From Hydrogenophaga sp. (GTDB lineage Bacteria; Pseudomonadota; Gammaproteobacteria; Burkholderiales; Burkholderiaceae_C), in NCBI RefSeq assembly GCF_025699295.1, contig NZ_JAILWB010000010.1, positions 62,001 to 126,000 on the forward strand: a stretch of DNA of 64,000 bases. The letters are read 5' to 3'. The notes under the pieces are model-generated. The model made no database searches and had not been told where the DNA came from. It saw only the letters and a list, made by a program, of their open reading frames with translations. Below are positions 33,519-42,589 of this stretch, piece after piece. The number at the start of each line of letters is the position of its first letter. Within the stretch, counting starts at the first letter, position 1. Both the position numbers and the translations under genes were made by a program.

Positions 33519-33535
33519 ACCGCAGGGCCTGCGGT
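33519..33535. other. Short hairpin in divergent intergenic region
   Basis: ACCGCAG-GGC-CTGCGGT, a perfect 7-bp stem with a 3-base loop, 30 bases upstream of the DUF5343-like gene and 114 bases before the HNH gene. It could be an operator for the DUF5343-like protein or an incidental palindrome. Confidence 0.4.
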
Positions 33536-33648
33536 TACCACAGACGGTGCAGGACATTATGCTCACATTTTCCGGCTGGGGATGGTACGCTCCTTGGGCC
33601 TCTGTTCGATGCACTGTGGAAAACGTCTCCAATTAAAAAGACTTAATC

Positions 33649-34551
33649 ATGACGCAAAATCTGAGCAATCTGAAGCCACCGTTTAGAACCTTCACGTTAC
33701 GCACTACGGTACGGCGGGGCAATATTCATGTAAAGCAGTGCATCTACTGCGGATCAACGGCAAATTTGACCAACGAACACACAATCCCGTTTTCATTGTG
33801 GGGGCAATGGGTTATCCGCAATGGAAGCTGCAAACAGTGCGCAGAAATAACATCTCGTATAGAACTTTCCGTTTGTCGCGGGACATTGGATAATTTTAGA
33901 CAAGCTGTGGGAGCACCCAGCAGACGGGTCCGCAAGAAAAATCGATGGAATGGAAGCGTCCAACTAAGCAATGACTCTGGGGAGGTGATCAATGCGCCCA
34001 TCCAGAACACTTTTCGATTTGGCTTGTTTCCTCAGTTTACCTATCTGCCTAGAGGCATATTTAACGATGTTAAGTCAGCAGAGCATGATGCTCTTGCCGC
34101 TTCAGTCGTATCGATATCTAATACGCAACACCCCTCGCTGTCTGGATATTGGTCGAAACCAACAAAGATTAATAGCGATGCTTGGTCAAGATTAATGGCA
34201 AAAATTGCTTATGGAGAATACATAAGAGTCATTGATAAGAATTTCAGGTGTGAAAAATTGGCAAGATACATTCTATACGGGGAAGGCGATCAATCATATT
34301 TTGTTGGAGGCAAGCAAGATCGCTCAAAGATTGATCATTTAAATGATGTTGATTTTTGCACAATATGGGAGAATGGCCGATGCCCGATTCTTGCCTATGT
34401 TCGGCTATTTTCATTCCTTCGATCTCCGTCGTATATGATCTATCTTGGAGATCTCAATGGCCTCGAAAACATACCAGATACTCTGTGCAAGCGGAACCTT
34501 GCGCGAAGCAATATTTGGCCGAAATTTTCTAACCCCCAATCTCCATCCTAA
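33649..34551 (+). CDS. HNH endonuclease-like protein
   Basis: 300 residues, clearly AT-rich coding sequence. The N-terminus carries a zinc-ribbon/HNH arrangement: Cys31-x2-Cys34, then Glu43-His44 in LTNEHTIPFSLWG, then Cys61-x2-Cys64. This resembles the HNH_5-type family (CIYCG...EHxIP...CxxC). The C-terminal 200 residues are not recognised. It is divergent from the HEPN/DUF5343 pair across 159 bases. The nuclease may belong to the same defence-like insert or be an independent passenger. The start is uncertain; ATG 33649 has no good ribosome site. Confidence 0.72.
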   Translation: MTQNLSNLKPPFRTFTLRTTVRRGNIHVKQCIYCGSTANLTNEHTIPFSLWGQWVIRNGSCKQCAEITSRIELSVCRGTLDNFRQAVGAPSRRVRKKNRWNGSVQLSNDSGEVINAPIQNTFRFGLFPQFTYLPRGIFNDVKSAEHDALAASVVSISNTQHPSLSGYWSKPTKINSDAWSRLMAKIAYGEYIRVIDKNFRCEKLARYILYGEGDQSYFVGGKQDRSKIDHLNDVDFCTIWENGRCPILAYVRLFSFLRSPSYMIYLGDLNGLENIPDTLCKRNLARSNIWPKFSNPQSPS

Positions 34552-34771
34552 TCAGAGATCACGTTTTTGAAGCCTCTTCTAACTTTTGCGGCACCAGAAG
34601 TTAAAAGCTTGGCGGGCACGTTCTCTGGTACTCGCCCACCGGTAAGCGGCCGAAGGCATTCACTTCGAGAAAATGTCGGCCAATGACCGGTAGGGGGTCG
34701 TCGCTACCATCAAGTTGCCGAACACGAGTGCCTACGTTCAGTCTGAGCCCGCCAAACCAACACCTCCCCAC
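34552..34771. other. Non-coding right edge of the low-GC insert
   Basis: 220 bases in which composition returns to the genome norm near 34620. No gene, tRNA end or clear repeat is seen. A GGTACTCGCCCACCGGTAAG segment and an AATGACCGGTAGGGGGTCG segment look like remnants of something older, but I cannot name them. Confidence 0.4.
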
Positions 34772-35650
34772 TCACCCCAACAACGCCTCAATCCCCCCAT
34801 CCGGCTCAAACCGCTGGTTGCGGTGCACCAGCCGTGTGGGGCCGTCCCACACGCGCTGGGCGATGCTGTGCCGGGGGTCGCCGGGGTAGCAGATCACGCG
34901 GCGGCCTTCTTCGTCGAAGGGTTCGGGGGCGATCAGTGCGGGGGGGCGGCTGCGGGCGGTGGCCAGCACCTGGGCCACGTCGGCCAGGCGGGCGAGCTGG
35001 CACAGGCTCATGATCTGGGGCGGTGCCAGGTCGATCTCGCCGGCCCAGTAGCGCTGCAGGCCCACGCGTGGTGCCAGCCACACTGCTTCGGTGGCTTCGC
35101 GTTCGCAGTGCGCCACCACCTGGCCAGTGGGTGCCACCGCGACGAAGAAGCGCGTGTCGAAGCGCTTGTTGGTGACGGAGGGCACACGCGGCGTGACCCA
35201 GCGCGACCAGGGCACGACGCAGGCCGTGTTCAGCACCAGGCCGAGCGCGGGCAGCGCCGCCGCGAACGGCATACCGGCGGCGGTGGCTTCGCGCACGCGG
35301 TCGGCCAGCCCGTGCTGGTGGGCGTGGCCGAGCAGCAGGCCGCATTCTTCAAACGTTTCGCGCAGGGCGGCCACGTGCAGGCCGAGCGCGGTGGGTGCAT
35401 CCAGGTCCGGCTCGCCGAGGTGGTGCAGGCAGTCCGCCGCGGGGCGGTCCAGCGCGGCGGGTTCGGCCAGGCGGTCGGCGGCGTCGAGCTTGCCGCCGGG
35501 AAACACGTGCACGCCACCCAGCACGCCCGAGTTGCCGTGCCGGCGCACCAGCAGCACCTCCAGGCCATCGGGCCCGTCTCTCGTCACCATGACGGTGGCG
35601 GACGCCACGGGCGGGGTGAGCACTTCGTCGGAATTGATTGCGATGGCCAT
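34772..35650 (-). CDS. NUDIX hydrolase, NUDT7/8/19-like
   Basis: 292 residues. The NUDIX box is split by a long insert: FPGGKLDAAD, then about 30 residues, then ALRETFEECGLLL, giving the catalytic REx2EExG. That insertion is typical of the CoA-diphosphatase-like NUDT7/NUDT19 group, so hydrolysis of a CoA-type or other nucleoside diphosphate is likely. TRFFVAVAP and EAVWLAP follow. It stands alone and converges with the insert region. Confidence 0.85.
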   Translation of the reverse strand: MAIAINSDEVLTPPVASATVMVTRDGPDGLEVLLVRRHGNSGVLGGVHVFPGGKLDAADRLAEPAALDRPAADCLHHLGEPDLDAPTALGLHVAALRETFEECGLLLGHAHQHGLADRVREATAAGMPFAAALPALGLVLNTACVVPWSRWVTPRVPSVTNKRFDTRFFVAVAPTGQVVAHCEREATEAVWLAPRVGLQRYWAGEIDLAPPQIMSLCQLARLADVAQVLATARSRPPALIAPEPFDEEGRRVICYPGDPRHSIAQRVWDGPTRLVHRNQRFEPDGGIEALLG

Positions 35651-35713
35651 GGCGCTGGATTGTCGCCGCGCCGGCCCAGGGGGCGCGTCGCGGCGGGCTC
35701 AGCGGGCGCATGC

Positions 35714-36484
35714 TCAGGTTCTGTTGATCGACACACCACCGTCCACCTGGAAGGCGGTTCCGGTCACGAAGCTGGACGCGCTGGACGCGAGGAAGAGCAC
35801 GGCCTGCGCGATCTCCTCGGGAGTGGCCATGCGCTTGAGTGCGTGCAGCCCTTCCACAAAGGCCAGCACCTGGGGCGTTGCGCCGGGGGCGTTGGTGATG
35901 CTGGCGGGGGTGTCGGTGCCGCCGGGCAGCACTGCGTTGACGCGGATGCCCTTGCTGCCCAGCTCGGTGGCCAGCGCTTTCACGAGGCCGATCTGCCCTG
36001 CCTTGCTCGCGGCATAGGCCGACATCTCGGGCATGCCGGCGGTGTGGCCCACAAAAGATGAGGTGAAGATCAGCGAGCCGCCACCACGCTCGATCATGGC
36101 CGGCACCTGGTGCTTGGCGCCCAGGAAGGCGCTGGTAAGGTTGGTGTCCAGCACCTCGTGCCAATCGTCGAGACCGATGTCGCCAATGGCGCCGGTCTTT
36201 CCGACCATGCCCGCGTTGTTGAAGGCGATGTCCAGGCCGCCAAATTCGGTGACGGCCACGTCCACCAGCCGCCGGGCAAGCTCTTCGTCGCCAATGTCGC
36301 CCGCCACGGCCCGGGCTTGTCCGCCCAGGCGTTCGATCTCGCCGACCAGCGCGTCAAGTTCCTCACCGCGGCGCGCGGACACGACGAGCCGCGCGCCCTC
36401 GCTGGCCATCAGGAGGGCCGTGGCGCGGCCGATGCCGGAACTCGCCCCCGTGACGATGGCGACCTTGTTCGACAGACTCTTCAT
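35714..36484 (-). CDS. SDR family oxidoreductase
   Basis: 256-residue classical short-chain dehydrogenase. The cofactor motif is TGASSGIG at residues 13-20, with NNAG, the catalytic Ser in FTSSFVGH, Tyr and Lys in YAASKAG, and the C-terminal FVTGTAFQVDGG. ARRGEELD after strand 2 suggests NADP preference. The substrate is unknown. Nearby efflux genes are on the same strand, but 100 bases and the operon direction make linkage weak. Confidence 0.9.
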   Translation of the reverse strand: MKSLSNKVAIVTGASSGIGRATALLMASEGARLVVSARRGEELDALVGEIERLGGQARAVAGDIGDEELARRLVDVAVTEFGGLDIAFNNAGMVGKTGAIGDIGLDDWHEVLDTNLTSAFLGAKHQVPAMIERGGGSLIFTSSFVGHTAGMPEMSAYAASKAGQIGLVKALATELGSKGIRVNAVLPGGTDTPASITNAPGATPQVLAFVEGLHALKRMATPEEIAQAVLFLASSASSFVTGTAFQVDGGVSINRT

Positions 36485-36589
36485 GCAAACTGCTCCAGTG
36501 ATTGAAAGAGCCTGCAGTCTGCGCGGCGGATGGCGCGCTGTCGCGCCAGTTCCGGACCTGTGATTGCACAGGGCGGTCGTGCTGTTGCG

Positions 36590-38002
36590 TCAGGCCGCTG
36601 GCGCGTCCCAGCTGCCGCCGATCGCGCGGATGAGCCGCACCGTGGCCTGTTGCTGCGCGGCTTCCACGCGCTGCACCTGGCGGCGGTTCAACAGTTCGTT
36701 GCGGCGTGCGTCCAGCAGTTCGAGCTGGCTCACCAGGCCGTTGCGGTAGCGCGTTTCAGAGATCGCGCTGGCACGCTGCGCCGCGCTCACCGCGCGGCCC
36801 TGGGCCAACGACTGGTCCTGCAGCAGCCGCAATGCGGAGAGCTGGTCCTCCACTTCGCGGAAGGCGTTCAGCACCTGGCCCCGGTAGCTGGCGGCGGCGG
36901 CGTCCAGCTGCGCCTGCGCGCCCTGCACGCCGGCCTCGCGGCGGCCACCGTCGAACAGCGGCAGGGACATCAGCGCGCCCACGCCCCAGGCGCGGGCGGA
37001 CCACCGGAACAGGTCGCCGATGTCGGGCGACGCATAGCCCGCGGCCGTCGTGAGCGACACGCTGGGGAACCACGCGGCCTGGGCCACGCCCACGCGGGCC
37101 TGCGCGGCCAGCAGCGCGGCCTGGGCGGCGGCCACGTCGGGCCGGCGCGCGAGCACCGTGCCCGGCACGCCGGCCGGAATCACCGGCAGCGCGCGCGGGC
37201 CCGTGGCTGGCGCGAGCGTGAAGCCCGAGGCCGGTTCGCCCACCAGCACGGCCAGCGCGTGTTCCAGCTCGGCGCGGCTGCGGCTGAGCGCGAACACCTC
37301 GGCCTCGGTGGCGGCCAGTTCGGTCTGGATGCGGATCACGTCGAGCTCGGCCACGTCGCCCGCCTCGAAGCGGCGCTGCGTGAGCCGCAGGGTGTCGGCG
37401 TAGGCGGTGGCGGTGTCCTGCACCAGCGCGCGCTCGTTGTCCGCGGCGCGCAGGGCCAGGTAGGTCTGGGCCACCTCGGCCTGCACCAGCAGGCGCGTGC
37501 TTTGCAACAGGGCTTCGCGCGAATGCGCGTCGAGTTCGGCCGCGTCGCGCACGCGCGCCAGCCGCCCGAACAGGTCCACCTCGTAGGACAGGTTCACGCC
37601 GGCCTGCAGCAGCGTGGCCGGTGTGGCGCCGCTGGCGGTGTTGGCACCGGCGCCGCGCGATGCGCCAGCCCCCACGCCGATCTGCGGCGCGCGGTCGGCC
37701 TGGGCGCCGCGCACCAGCGAGCGCGCCTGCGCCAGGCGGGCGGCCGCTTCCTGGATGCTGGTGTTGTGCGCGCCCGCGCGCTCGGCCAGGTCGTCGAGCA
37801 CGGGGTCGTTGAACGCCTTCCACCAGGTGCCGCGGCTCTGTGCCTCGGCAGGTTGGGCAACGATCCAGTGCTCGTTCTGGCGGGGCTGTTCCTTGAATTG
37901 CGGCGGTGTGTCCACCCCGCCCGGCAGCGGGGGCAGCGCGGTGGCGCAGCCGGCCAGCACCAGGGCGGCGGCAAGCGGCAGCAGTCGGTTGAGCTTGTTC
38001 AT
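36590..38002 (-). CDS. RND efflux outer-membrane factor, OprM/OprN-like lipoprotein
   Basis: 470-residue TolC-type channel. The lipobox LAGC places the lipidated Cys at residue 19. Two outer membrane efflux protein repeats follow, with long coiled-coil helices (LARVRDAAELDAHSREALLQ, LYALRAADNERALVQDT-like) and the NYEVDLFGRL motif variant SYEVDLFGRL. It completes the tripartite pump with the adjacent permease (12 bases upstream) and adaptor. Gene order adaptor-permease-channel matches MexEF-OprN. Confidence 0.93.
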   Translation of the reverse strand: MNKLNRLLPLAAALVLAGCATALPPLPGGVDTPPQFKEQPRQNEHWIVAQPAEAQSRGTWWKAFNDPVLDDLAERAGAHNTSIQEAAARLAQARSLVRGAQADRAPQIGVGAGASRGAGANTASGATPATLLQAGVNLSYEVDLFGRLARVRDAAELDAHSREALLQSTRLLVQAEVAQTYLALRAADNERALVQDTATAYADTLRLTQRRFEAGDVAELDVIRIQTELAATEAEVFALSRSRAELEHALAVLVGEPASGFTLAPATGPRALPVIPAGVPGTVLARRPDVAAAQAALLAAQARVGVAQAAWFPSVSLTTAAGYASPDIGDLFRWSARAWGVGALMSLPLFDGGRREAGVQGAQAQLDAAAASYRGQVLNAFREVEDQLSALRLLQDQSLAQGRAVSAAQRASAISETRYRNGLVSQLELLDARRNELLNRRQVQRVEAAQQQATVRLIRAIGGSWDAPAA

Positions 38003-38013
38003 GGCAATGTCTT

Positions 38014-41000
38014 TCAATGGGTCAGCGGGGCCGCGGGCACGGCGCGGGCGCTGCCGCCACCACCGCCCGCAAAGCCTTCGAAGTGGGGAATCTCGCCGTG
38101 CTGGCGCAGCGGCCGGTTGCCCGTGAGGTGGCGCAGCAGCACGTAGAACACCGGCGTGAGGAACAGGCCGAAGGCGGTCACGCCGATCATTCCGGCGAAC
38201 ACGGCCACGCCCATGGCCGAACGCATCTCGGCGCCCGCGCCGGTGGCCAGCACCAGCGGCAGCACACCCATGACGAACGCCAGCGAGGTCATGAGGATGG
38301 GGCGCAGGCGCAGGCGGCTGGCTTCGATGGCGGCCTGCACGGGCGACCTGCCGGCAAATTCCAGCTCGCGCGCGAACTCCACGATCAGGATCGCGTTCTT
38401 CGCCGACAGCCCCACCAGCACCATCAGCCCGATCTGCGTGAACACGTTGTTGTCGCCGCCGTCGAGCCACACGCCCGTCATGGCCGCGAGCAGGCCCATG
38501 GGCACGATCAGGATGATGGACAGCGGCAGCGTGAGGCTTTCGTACTGCGCGGCCAGCACCAGGAACACCAGCAGGATGGCCAGCGGGAACACCCACATGG
38601 CCGAGTTGCCGGCCAGGATCTCCTGATAGGTGAGCTCGGTCCATTCGAAGCCGATGCCCGAGGGCAGCGTTTCGGCGGCGATGCGTTCGATCGCGTCCTG
38701 CGCCTGGCCGGACGAAAAGCCCGGCGCGGGGCCGCCGTTGATGTCGGCCGTGAGGTAGCCGTTGTAGCGCATGGCGCGTTCGGGGCCGAAGCTGGAGTTG
38801 ACCTTCATCAGCGCCGACAGCGGCACCATCTCGCCCGTGTTCGAACGCACCTTGAGCAGGCCCACGTCTTCGGCGCGCGCGCGGTAGGGCGCGTCGGCCT
38901 GGGCGCGCACGCTGTAGGTGCGGCCGAAGCGGTTGAAGTCGTTCACGTACAGGCTGCCCAGGTAGATCTGCATGGTGTCGAAGATCTCCGTCACCGGCAC
39001 GCCAAGCTGGCGCGCCTTGGTGCGGTCGATGTCGGCGTAGAGCTGCGGCACGTTGACCTGCCAGCTGGTGAACATGCCGGCCAGCTCGGGCGTCTGGTAG
39101 GCCTTGGCCATGAAGGCCTTCACCGCCGCGTCCATGGCGTCGTAGCCCAGCGATGCCTTGTCCTCCAGCTGCAGCTTGAAGCCGCCCGTGGTGCCCAGGC
39201 CCGCCACCGGTGGTGGCGGGAACATCACCACGAAGGCGTCCTGGATCTCGCCATAGGCCTGGTTCAGCTGGCCCGCCACCGCGCCGCCGCTCTGGTCGGC
39301 GTTCCTGCGTTCGGCAAAGGGCTTGAGCGTGGCGAACACGATGCCCGCGTTGGAGCTGTTGGTGAAGCCGTTGATGGACAGGCCGGGGAAGGCGATGGCG
39401 TCTTCCACGTTGGGGTTGCGTTTGGTGATCTCGCCCATGCGCTGGATCACCTCCTCGGTGCGGTCCAGCGTGGCGCCGTCGGGCAGCTGCGCGAAGCCGA
39501 TCAGGTACTGCTTGTCCTGCGCGGGCACGAAGCCGCTGGGCACCGCCTTGAACAGGCCGACCGTGAGCGCCGCGAGCGCGACGTAGAGCAGCATCATCAG
39601 CGCCTTGCGGCCCACAACGCGGCGCACGCCGCCGCTGTAGGCCTCGGCGCCGCGGTGGAAGAAGCGGTTGAAGGCGCGGAAGAAGCCGCCGAAGACGCGG
39701 TCCATGCCGCGCGTGAGCGCGTCCTTGGGTTGGTCATGGCCTTTCAGCAGCAGGGCCGCCAGCGCGGGTGACAGCGTGAGCGAGTTGATGGCCGAGATGA
39801 CCGTGCTGATCGCGATCGTCACCGCGAACTGCTTGTAGAACTGGCCTGTGAGGCCGCTGATGAAAGCCAGCGGCACGAACACCGCCACCAGCACCAGGGC
39901 GATGGCGATGATGGGACCCGAGACCTCCTTCATCGCGCGGTAGGTGGCCTCGCGCGGGCTCAGCCCCGCCTCGATGTTGCGTTCCACGTTCTCCACCACG
40001 ACGATGGCGTCGTCCACCACGATGCCGATGGCCAGCACCAGGCCGAACAGCGACAGCGCGTTGATGGAAAAGCCCAGCAGGTGCAGCACCGCGAAGGTGC
40101 CCACCACCGAGACCGGCACCGCCAGCAGCGGAATGATGGACGCGCGCCAGGTCTGCAGGAACAGGATCACCACCAGTACCACCAGCGCGATGGCCTCGAG
40201 CAGCGTGGTGATGACCGAGTCGATGGAGGCGCGCACGAACTGCGTGGGGTCGTAGGCGATGCGGTATTCCACGCCCTCGGGCATGTGCTGCTGCAGCTCG
40301 GCCATGGTGGCGCGCACCTGGGCCGAGATTGCCAGCGCGTTGGAGCCCGGCGCCTGGAACACGCCCATGCCCACGGCGGGCTGGTTGTTCAGCAGCGAAC
40401 GCAGCGAATAGTCGGCCGCGCCCATCTCCAGCCGGGCGATGTCGCGCAGCCGGGTGATGGCGCCGTCGGTGCCGGTCTTGACGATGATGTCGCCGAACTC
40501 TTCTTCGGTCTGCAGGCGGCCCTGCGTGTTGACGGAGAGCTGCAGGTCCACGCCGGGCAGGCCGGGCGATGCGCCCACCACGCCGGCGGCCGCCTGCACG
40601 TTCTGGCCGCGGATGGCGGCGACCACGTCGCCGGCCGAGAGGCCGCGCTGCGCGACCTTCTGCGGGTCCAGCCAGACGCGCATGGAATAGTCGCCACCGC
40701 CGAAGACCTGCACCTGGCCCACGCCTTCGATGCGCGCGAGCCGGTCCTTGACGTTGAGCACCGCGTAGTTGCGCAGGTAGTTGATGTCGTAGCGGTCGTT
40801 GGGCGAAACCAGGTGCACCACCATCGTGATGTCGGGCGAGCTCTTGACAGTGGTCACGCCCAGTCGGCGCACCTCTTCCGGCAGGCGCGGCTCGGCCTGC
40901 GAGACGCGGTTCTGCACCAGTTGCTGGGCCTTGTCCGGGTCGGTGCCGAGCTTGAAGGTGACGGTGAGCGTCATCACGCCGTCGGTGGTGGCCTGGCTGC

Positions 41001-41241
41001 CCATGTAGAGCATGCCTTCGACGCCGTTGATGGATTCCTCCAGCGGCGTGGCCACGGTTTCTGCGATGACCTTGGGGTTGGCGCCCGGGTACTGGGCGCG
41101 CACCACCACCGAGGGTGGCACCACCTCGGGGTATTCGGAGATGGGCAGGCCGCGCAGGGCGACCAGGCCGGCGATCAGGATCAGCAGCGAGAGCACGCCC
41201 GCGAAGATCGGCCGGTCGATGAAGAATTTCGAGAGATTCAT
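38014..41241 (-). CDS. RND multidrug efflux permease, HAE1 family, MexF-like
   Basis: 1075-residue inner-membrane proton antiporter. FFIDRPIFAGVLSLLI is the standard N-terminus. The proton-relay Asp pair is in GIVVDDAIVVVENVERN (about residue 407), with the Lys region of TM10 and the GFEWTELTYQE...ILLVFLVLAAQYESL segment also present. Two large periplasmic loops are complete. The start is set at ATG 41241 (MNLSKFF), the family norm; ATG 41271 would add 10 residues. It sits between adaptor and channel genes and near a LysR regulator, an arrangement like mexEF-oprN/mexT, which exports phenicols and quinolones in Pseudomonas. Confidence 0.95.
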   Translation of the reverse strand: MNLSKFFIDRPIFAGVLSLLILIAGLVALRGLPISEYPEVVPPSVVVRAQYPGANPKVIAETVATPLEESINGVEGMLYMGSQATTDGVMTLTVTFKLGTDPDKAQQLVQNRVSQAEPRLPEEVRRLGVTTVKSSPDITMVVHLVSPNDRYDINYLRNYAVLNVKDRLARIEGVGQVQVFGGGDYSMRVWLDPQKVAQRGLSAGDVVAAIRGQNVQAAAGVVGASPGLPGVDLQLSVNTQGRLQTEEEFGDIIVKTGTDGAITRLRDIARLEMGAADYSLRSLLNNQPAVGMGVFQAPGSNALAISAQVRATMAELQQHMPEGVEYRIAYDPTQFVRASIDSVITTLLEAIALVVLVVILFLQTWRASIIPLLAVPVSVVGTFAVLHLLGFSINALSLFGLVLAIGIVVDDAIVVVENVERNIEAGLSPREATYRAMKEVSGPIIAIALVLVAVFVPLAFISGLTGQFYKQFAVTIAISTVISAINSLTLSPALAALLLKGHDQPKDALTRGMDRVFGGFFRAFNRFFHRGAEAYSGGVRRVVGRKALMMLLYVALAALTVGLFKAVPSGFVPAQDKQYLIGFAQLPDGATLDRTEEVIQRMGEITKRNPNVEDAIAFPGLSINGFTNSSNAGIVFATLKPFAERRNADQSGGAVAGQLNQAYGEIQDAFVVMFPPPPVAGLGTTGGFKLQLEDKASLGYDAMDAAVKAFMAKAYQTPELAGMFTSWQVNVPQLYADIDRTKARQLGVPVTEIFDTMQIYLGSLYVNDFNRFGRTYSVRAQADAPYRARAEDVGLLKVRSNTGEMVPLSALMKVNSSFGPERAMRYNGYLTADINGGPAPGFSSGQAQDAIERIAAETLPSGIGFEWTELTYQEILAGNSAMWVFPLAILLVFLVLAAQYESLTLPLSIILIVPMGLLAAMTGVWLDGGDNNVFTQIGLMVLVGLSAKNAILIVEFARELEFAGRSPVQAAIEASRLRLRPILMTSLAFVMGVLPLVLATGAGAEMRSAMGVAVFAGMIGVTAFGLFLTPVFYVLLRHLTGNRPLRQHGEIPHFEGFAGGGGGSARAVPAAPLTH

Positions 41242-41280
41242 GGTGTTCTTTTCATTCGCGACTTGTTTCATTCGCGGAGA

Positions 41281-42501
41281 TCAGGAGCCGGCCACGGTCA
41301 CCGGGCTGGCCGGTGTGGTGGCGCGTGCACTCATGGGCACGATCTGGGGCTGCACCACGTCGCCGGGGCGCACGCGCTGCAGGCCGTTGACGACGATGCG
41401 TTCGCCCGGCTGCAGGCCGCTGAGCACGGTGCGCAGGCCGTCGACCGAGGCACCCAGCGTGACGGCGCGGTACTCGGTCTTGTCGCCCTCGCCCACCACC
41501 AGCACGTACTTCTTGTCCTGGTCGGTGCCGACGGCGCGTTCGCTCACCAGCAGGGTGCGCGCTGTCTGCGGCTGGCCCATGCGGATGCGCGCGAACTGCC
41601 CGGGGATGAGGCTGCCGTCCTTGTTGTCGAACACGGCGCGCACGCGCACCGTGCCGCTGCGCGGATCGACCTGGTTGTCGATCAGTTGCAGGTGGCCGGT
41701 GTAGGGCGTGTCGCTCGTGGCGGAGGTGCCCATCTGCACCGGGATGCGTTCGACCGCCAGGCGCGCGCCATCACCCGCCAGACCCTTGAGCGCGCCGGTC
41801 ACGGTTTTTTCGTCGGCGTCGAAGCTGGCGTAGATCGGGCTGACCGACACCAGCGTGGCGAGCACGGGGGCGCCCGGCCCGGCGGCGATCAGGTTGCCCA
41901 CCGTCACCTCCAGCTGGCCGATGCGCCCGGCCACCGGTGCCCGCACCTGCGTGTAGCCCAGGCTCAGGCGGCTGCTCTGCAGCTGGGCCTGCGCGGCCTG
42001 GAGGTTGGCCTCGGCTTCGCGCAGGGCGCTCTCGCGGTCGTCCAGCTCGCGCTGGGCAATGGCCTTGTCTTCCCAGAGCCGGCGGGCACGGGCCTGCTCG
42101 TTGCGGGCGTGGGTCACGCGCGCCTGCGCCGCGGTGGTCTGCGCCTGGGCGCGCGCCACCTCGGCTTCATACGGGGCGGGGTCGATCGAGATCAGCAACT
42201 GGCCCTTGCGCACCAGCGAGCCTTCGCGGAAATGCGTGGCCTGCACCACGCCCGCGACGCGCGAACGGATGTCCACGCGCTCGACCGCCTCGAGCCGACC
42301 CGAGAACTCGTCCCAGGCGGCGATGTCGCTCTCAGTCACGGTGGCCACGGACACCGGCATGGGCGGTGGCGCGGCGGGCGCGGCGCTGGCCTGCGCGGGG
42401 GTGGATTCCTGTGCGAGCACGATCACCGCAACGGTGATGGCGGCGAGTGCGGCGGCGGTGGGCCACCAGATGCGGCGCTTGGAAGTGGGCAGTCGGGACA
42501 T
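41281..42501 (-). CDS. RND efflux periplasmic adaptor, MexE-like
   Basis: 406-residue membrane-fusion protein. An N-terminal membrane anchor (PTAAALAAITVAVIVL) is followed by a lipoyl half (GVVQATHFREGSLVRKGQLL), a coiled-coil hairpin (about residues 105-180), the second lipoyl half (YTQVRAPVAGRIGQ) and beta-barrel segments (GTVRVRAVFDN, LIPGQFARIRM). AAGGAAAA precedes ATG 42501. It is the first gene of the pump operon, 39 bases before the permease. Confidence 0.94.
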   Translation of the reverse strand: MSRLPTSKRRIWWPTAAALAAITVAVIVLAQESTPAQASAAPAAPPPMPVSVATVTESDIAAWDEFSGRLEAVERVDIRSRVAGVVQATHFREGSLVRKGQLLISIDPAPYEAEVARAQAQTTAAQARVTHARNEQARARRLWEDKAIAQRELDDRESALREAEANLQAAQAQLQSSRLSLGYTQVRAPVAGRIGQLEVTVGNLIAAGPGAPVLATLVSVSPIYASFDADEKTVTGALKGLAGDGARLAVERIPVQMGTSATSDTPYTGHLQLIDNQVDPRSGTVRVRAVFDNKDGSLIPGQFARIRMGQPQTARTLLVSERAVGTDQDKKYVLVVGEGDKTEYRAVTLGASVDGLRTVLSGLQPGERIVVNGLQRVRPGDVVQPQIVPMSARATTPASPVTVAGS

Positions 42502-42589
42502 GGTTTTTCCTTTTTGAGGGCGAACGGGGCCGCCCCCGGTGGGTGACCGGGGTGGGCATTTCAGGGGTGGAGGGGAAAGGGGGAGGCCG

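Noticed and set aside
37624..40255. Long plus-strand frames antisense to the RND permease and channel genes
   Set aside because: Composition-driven shadows; the minus-strand proteins have complete family motifs over their full length.
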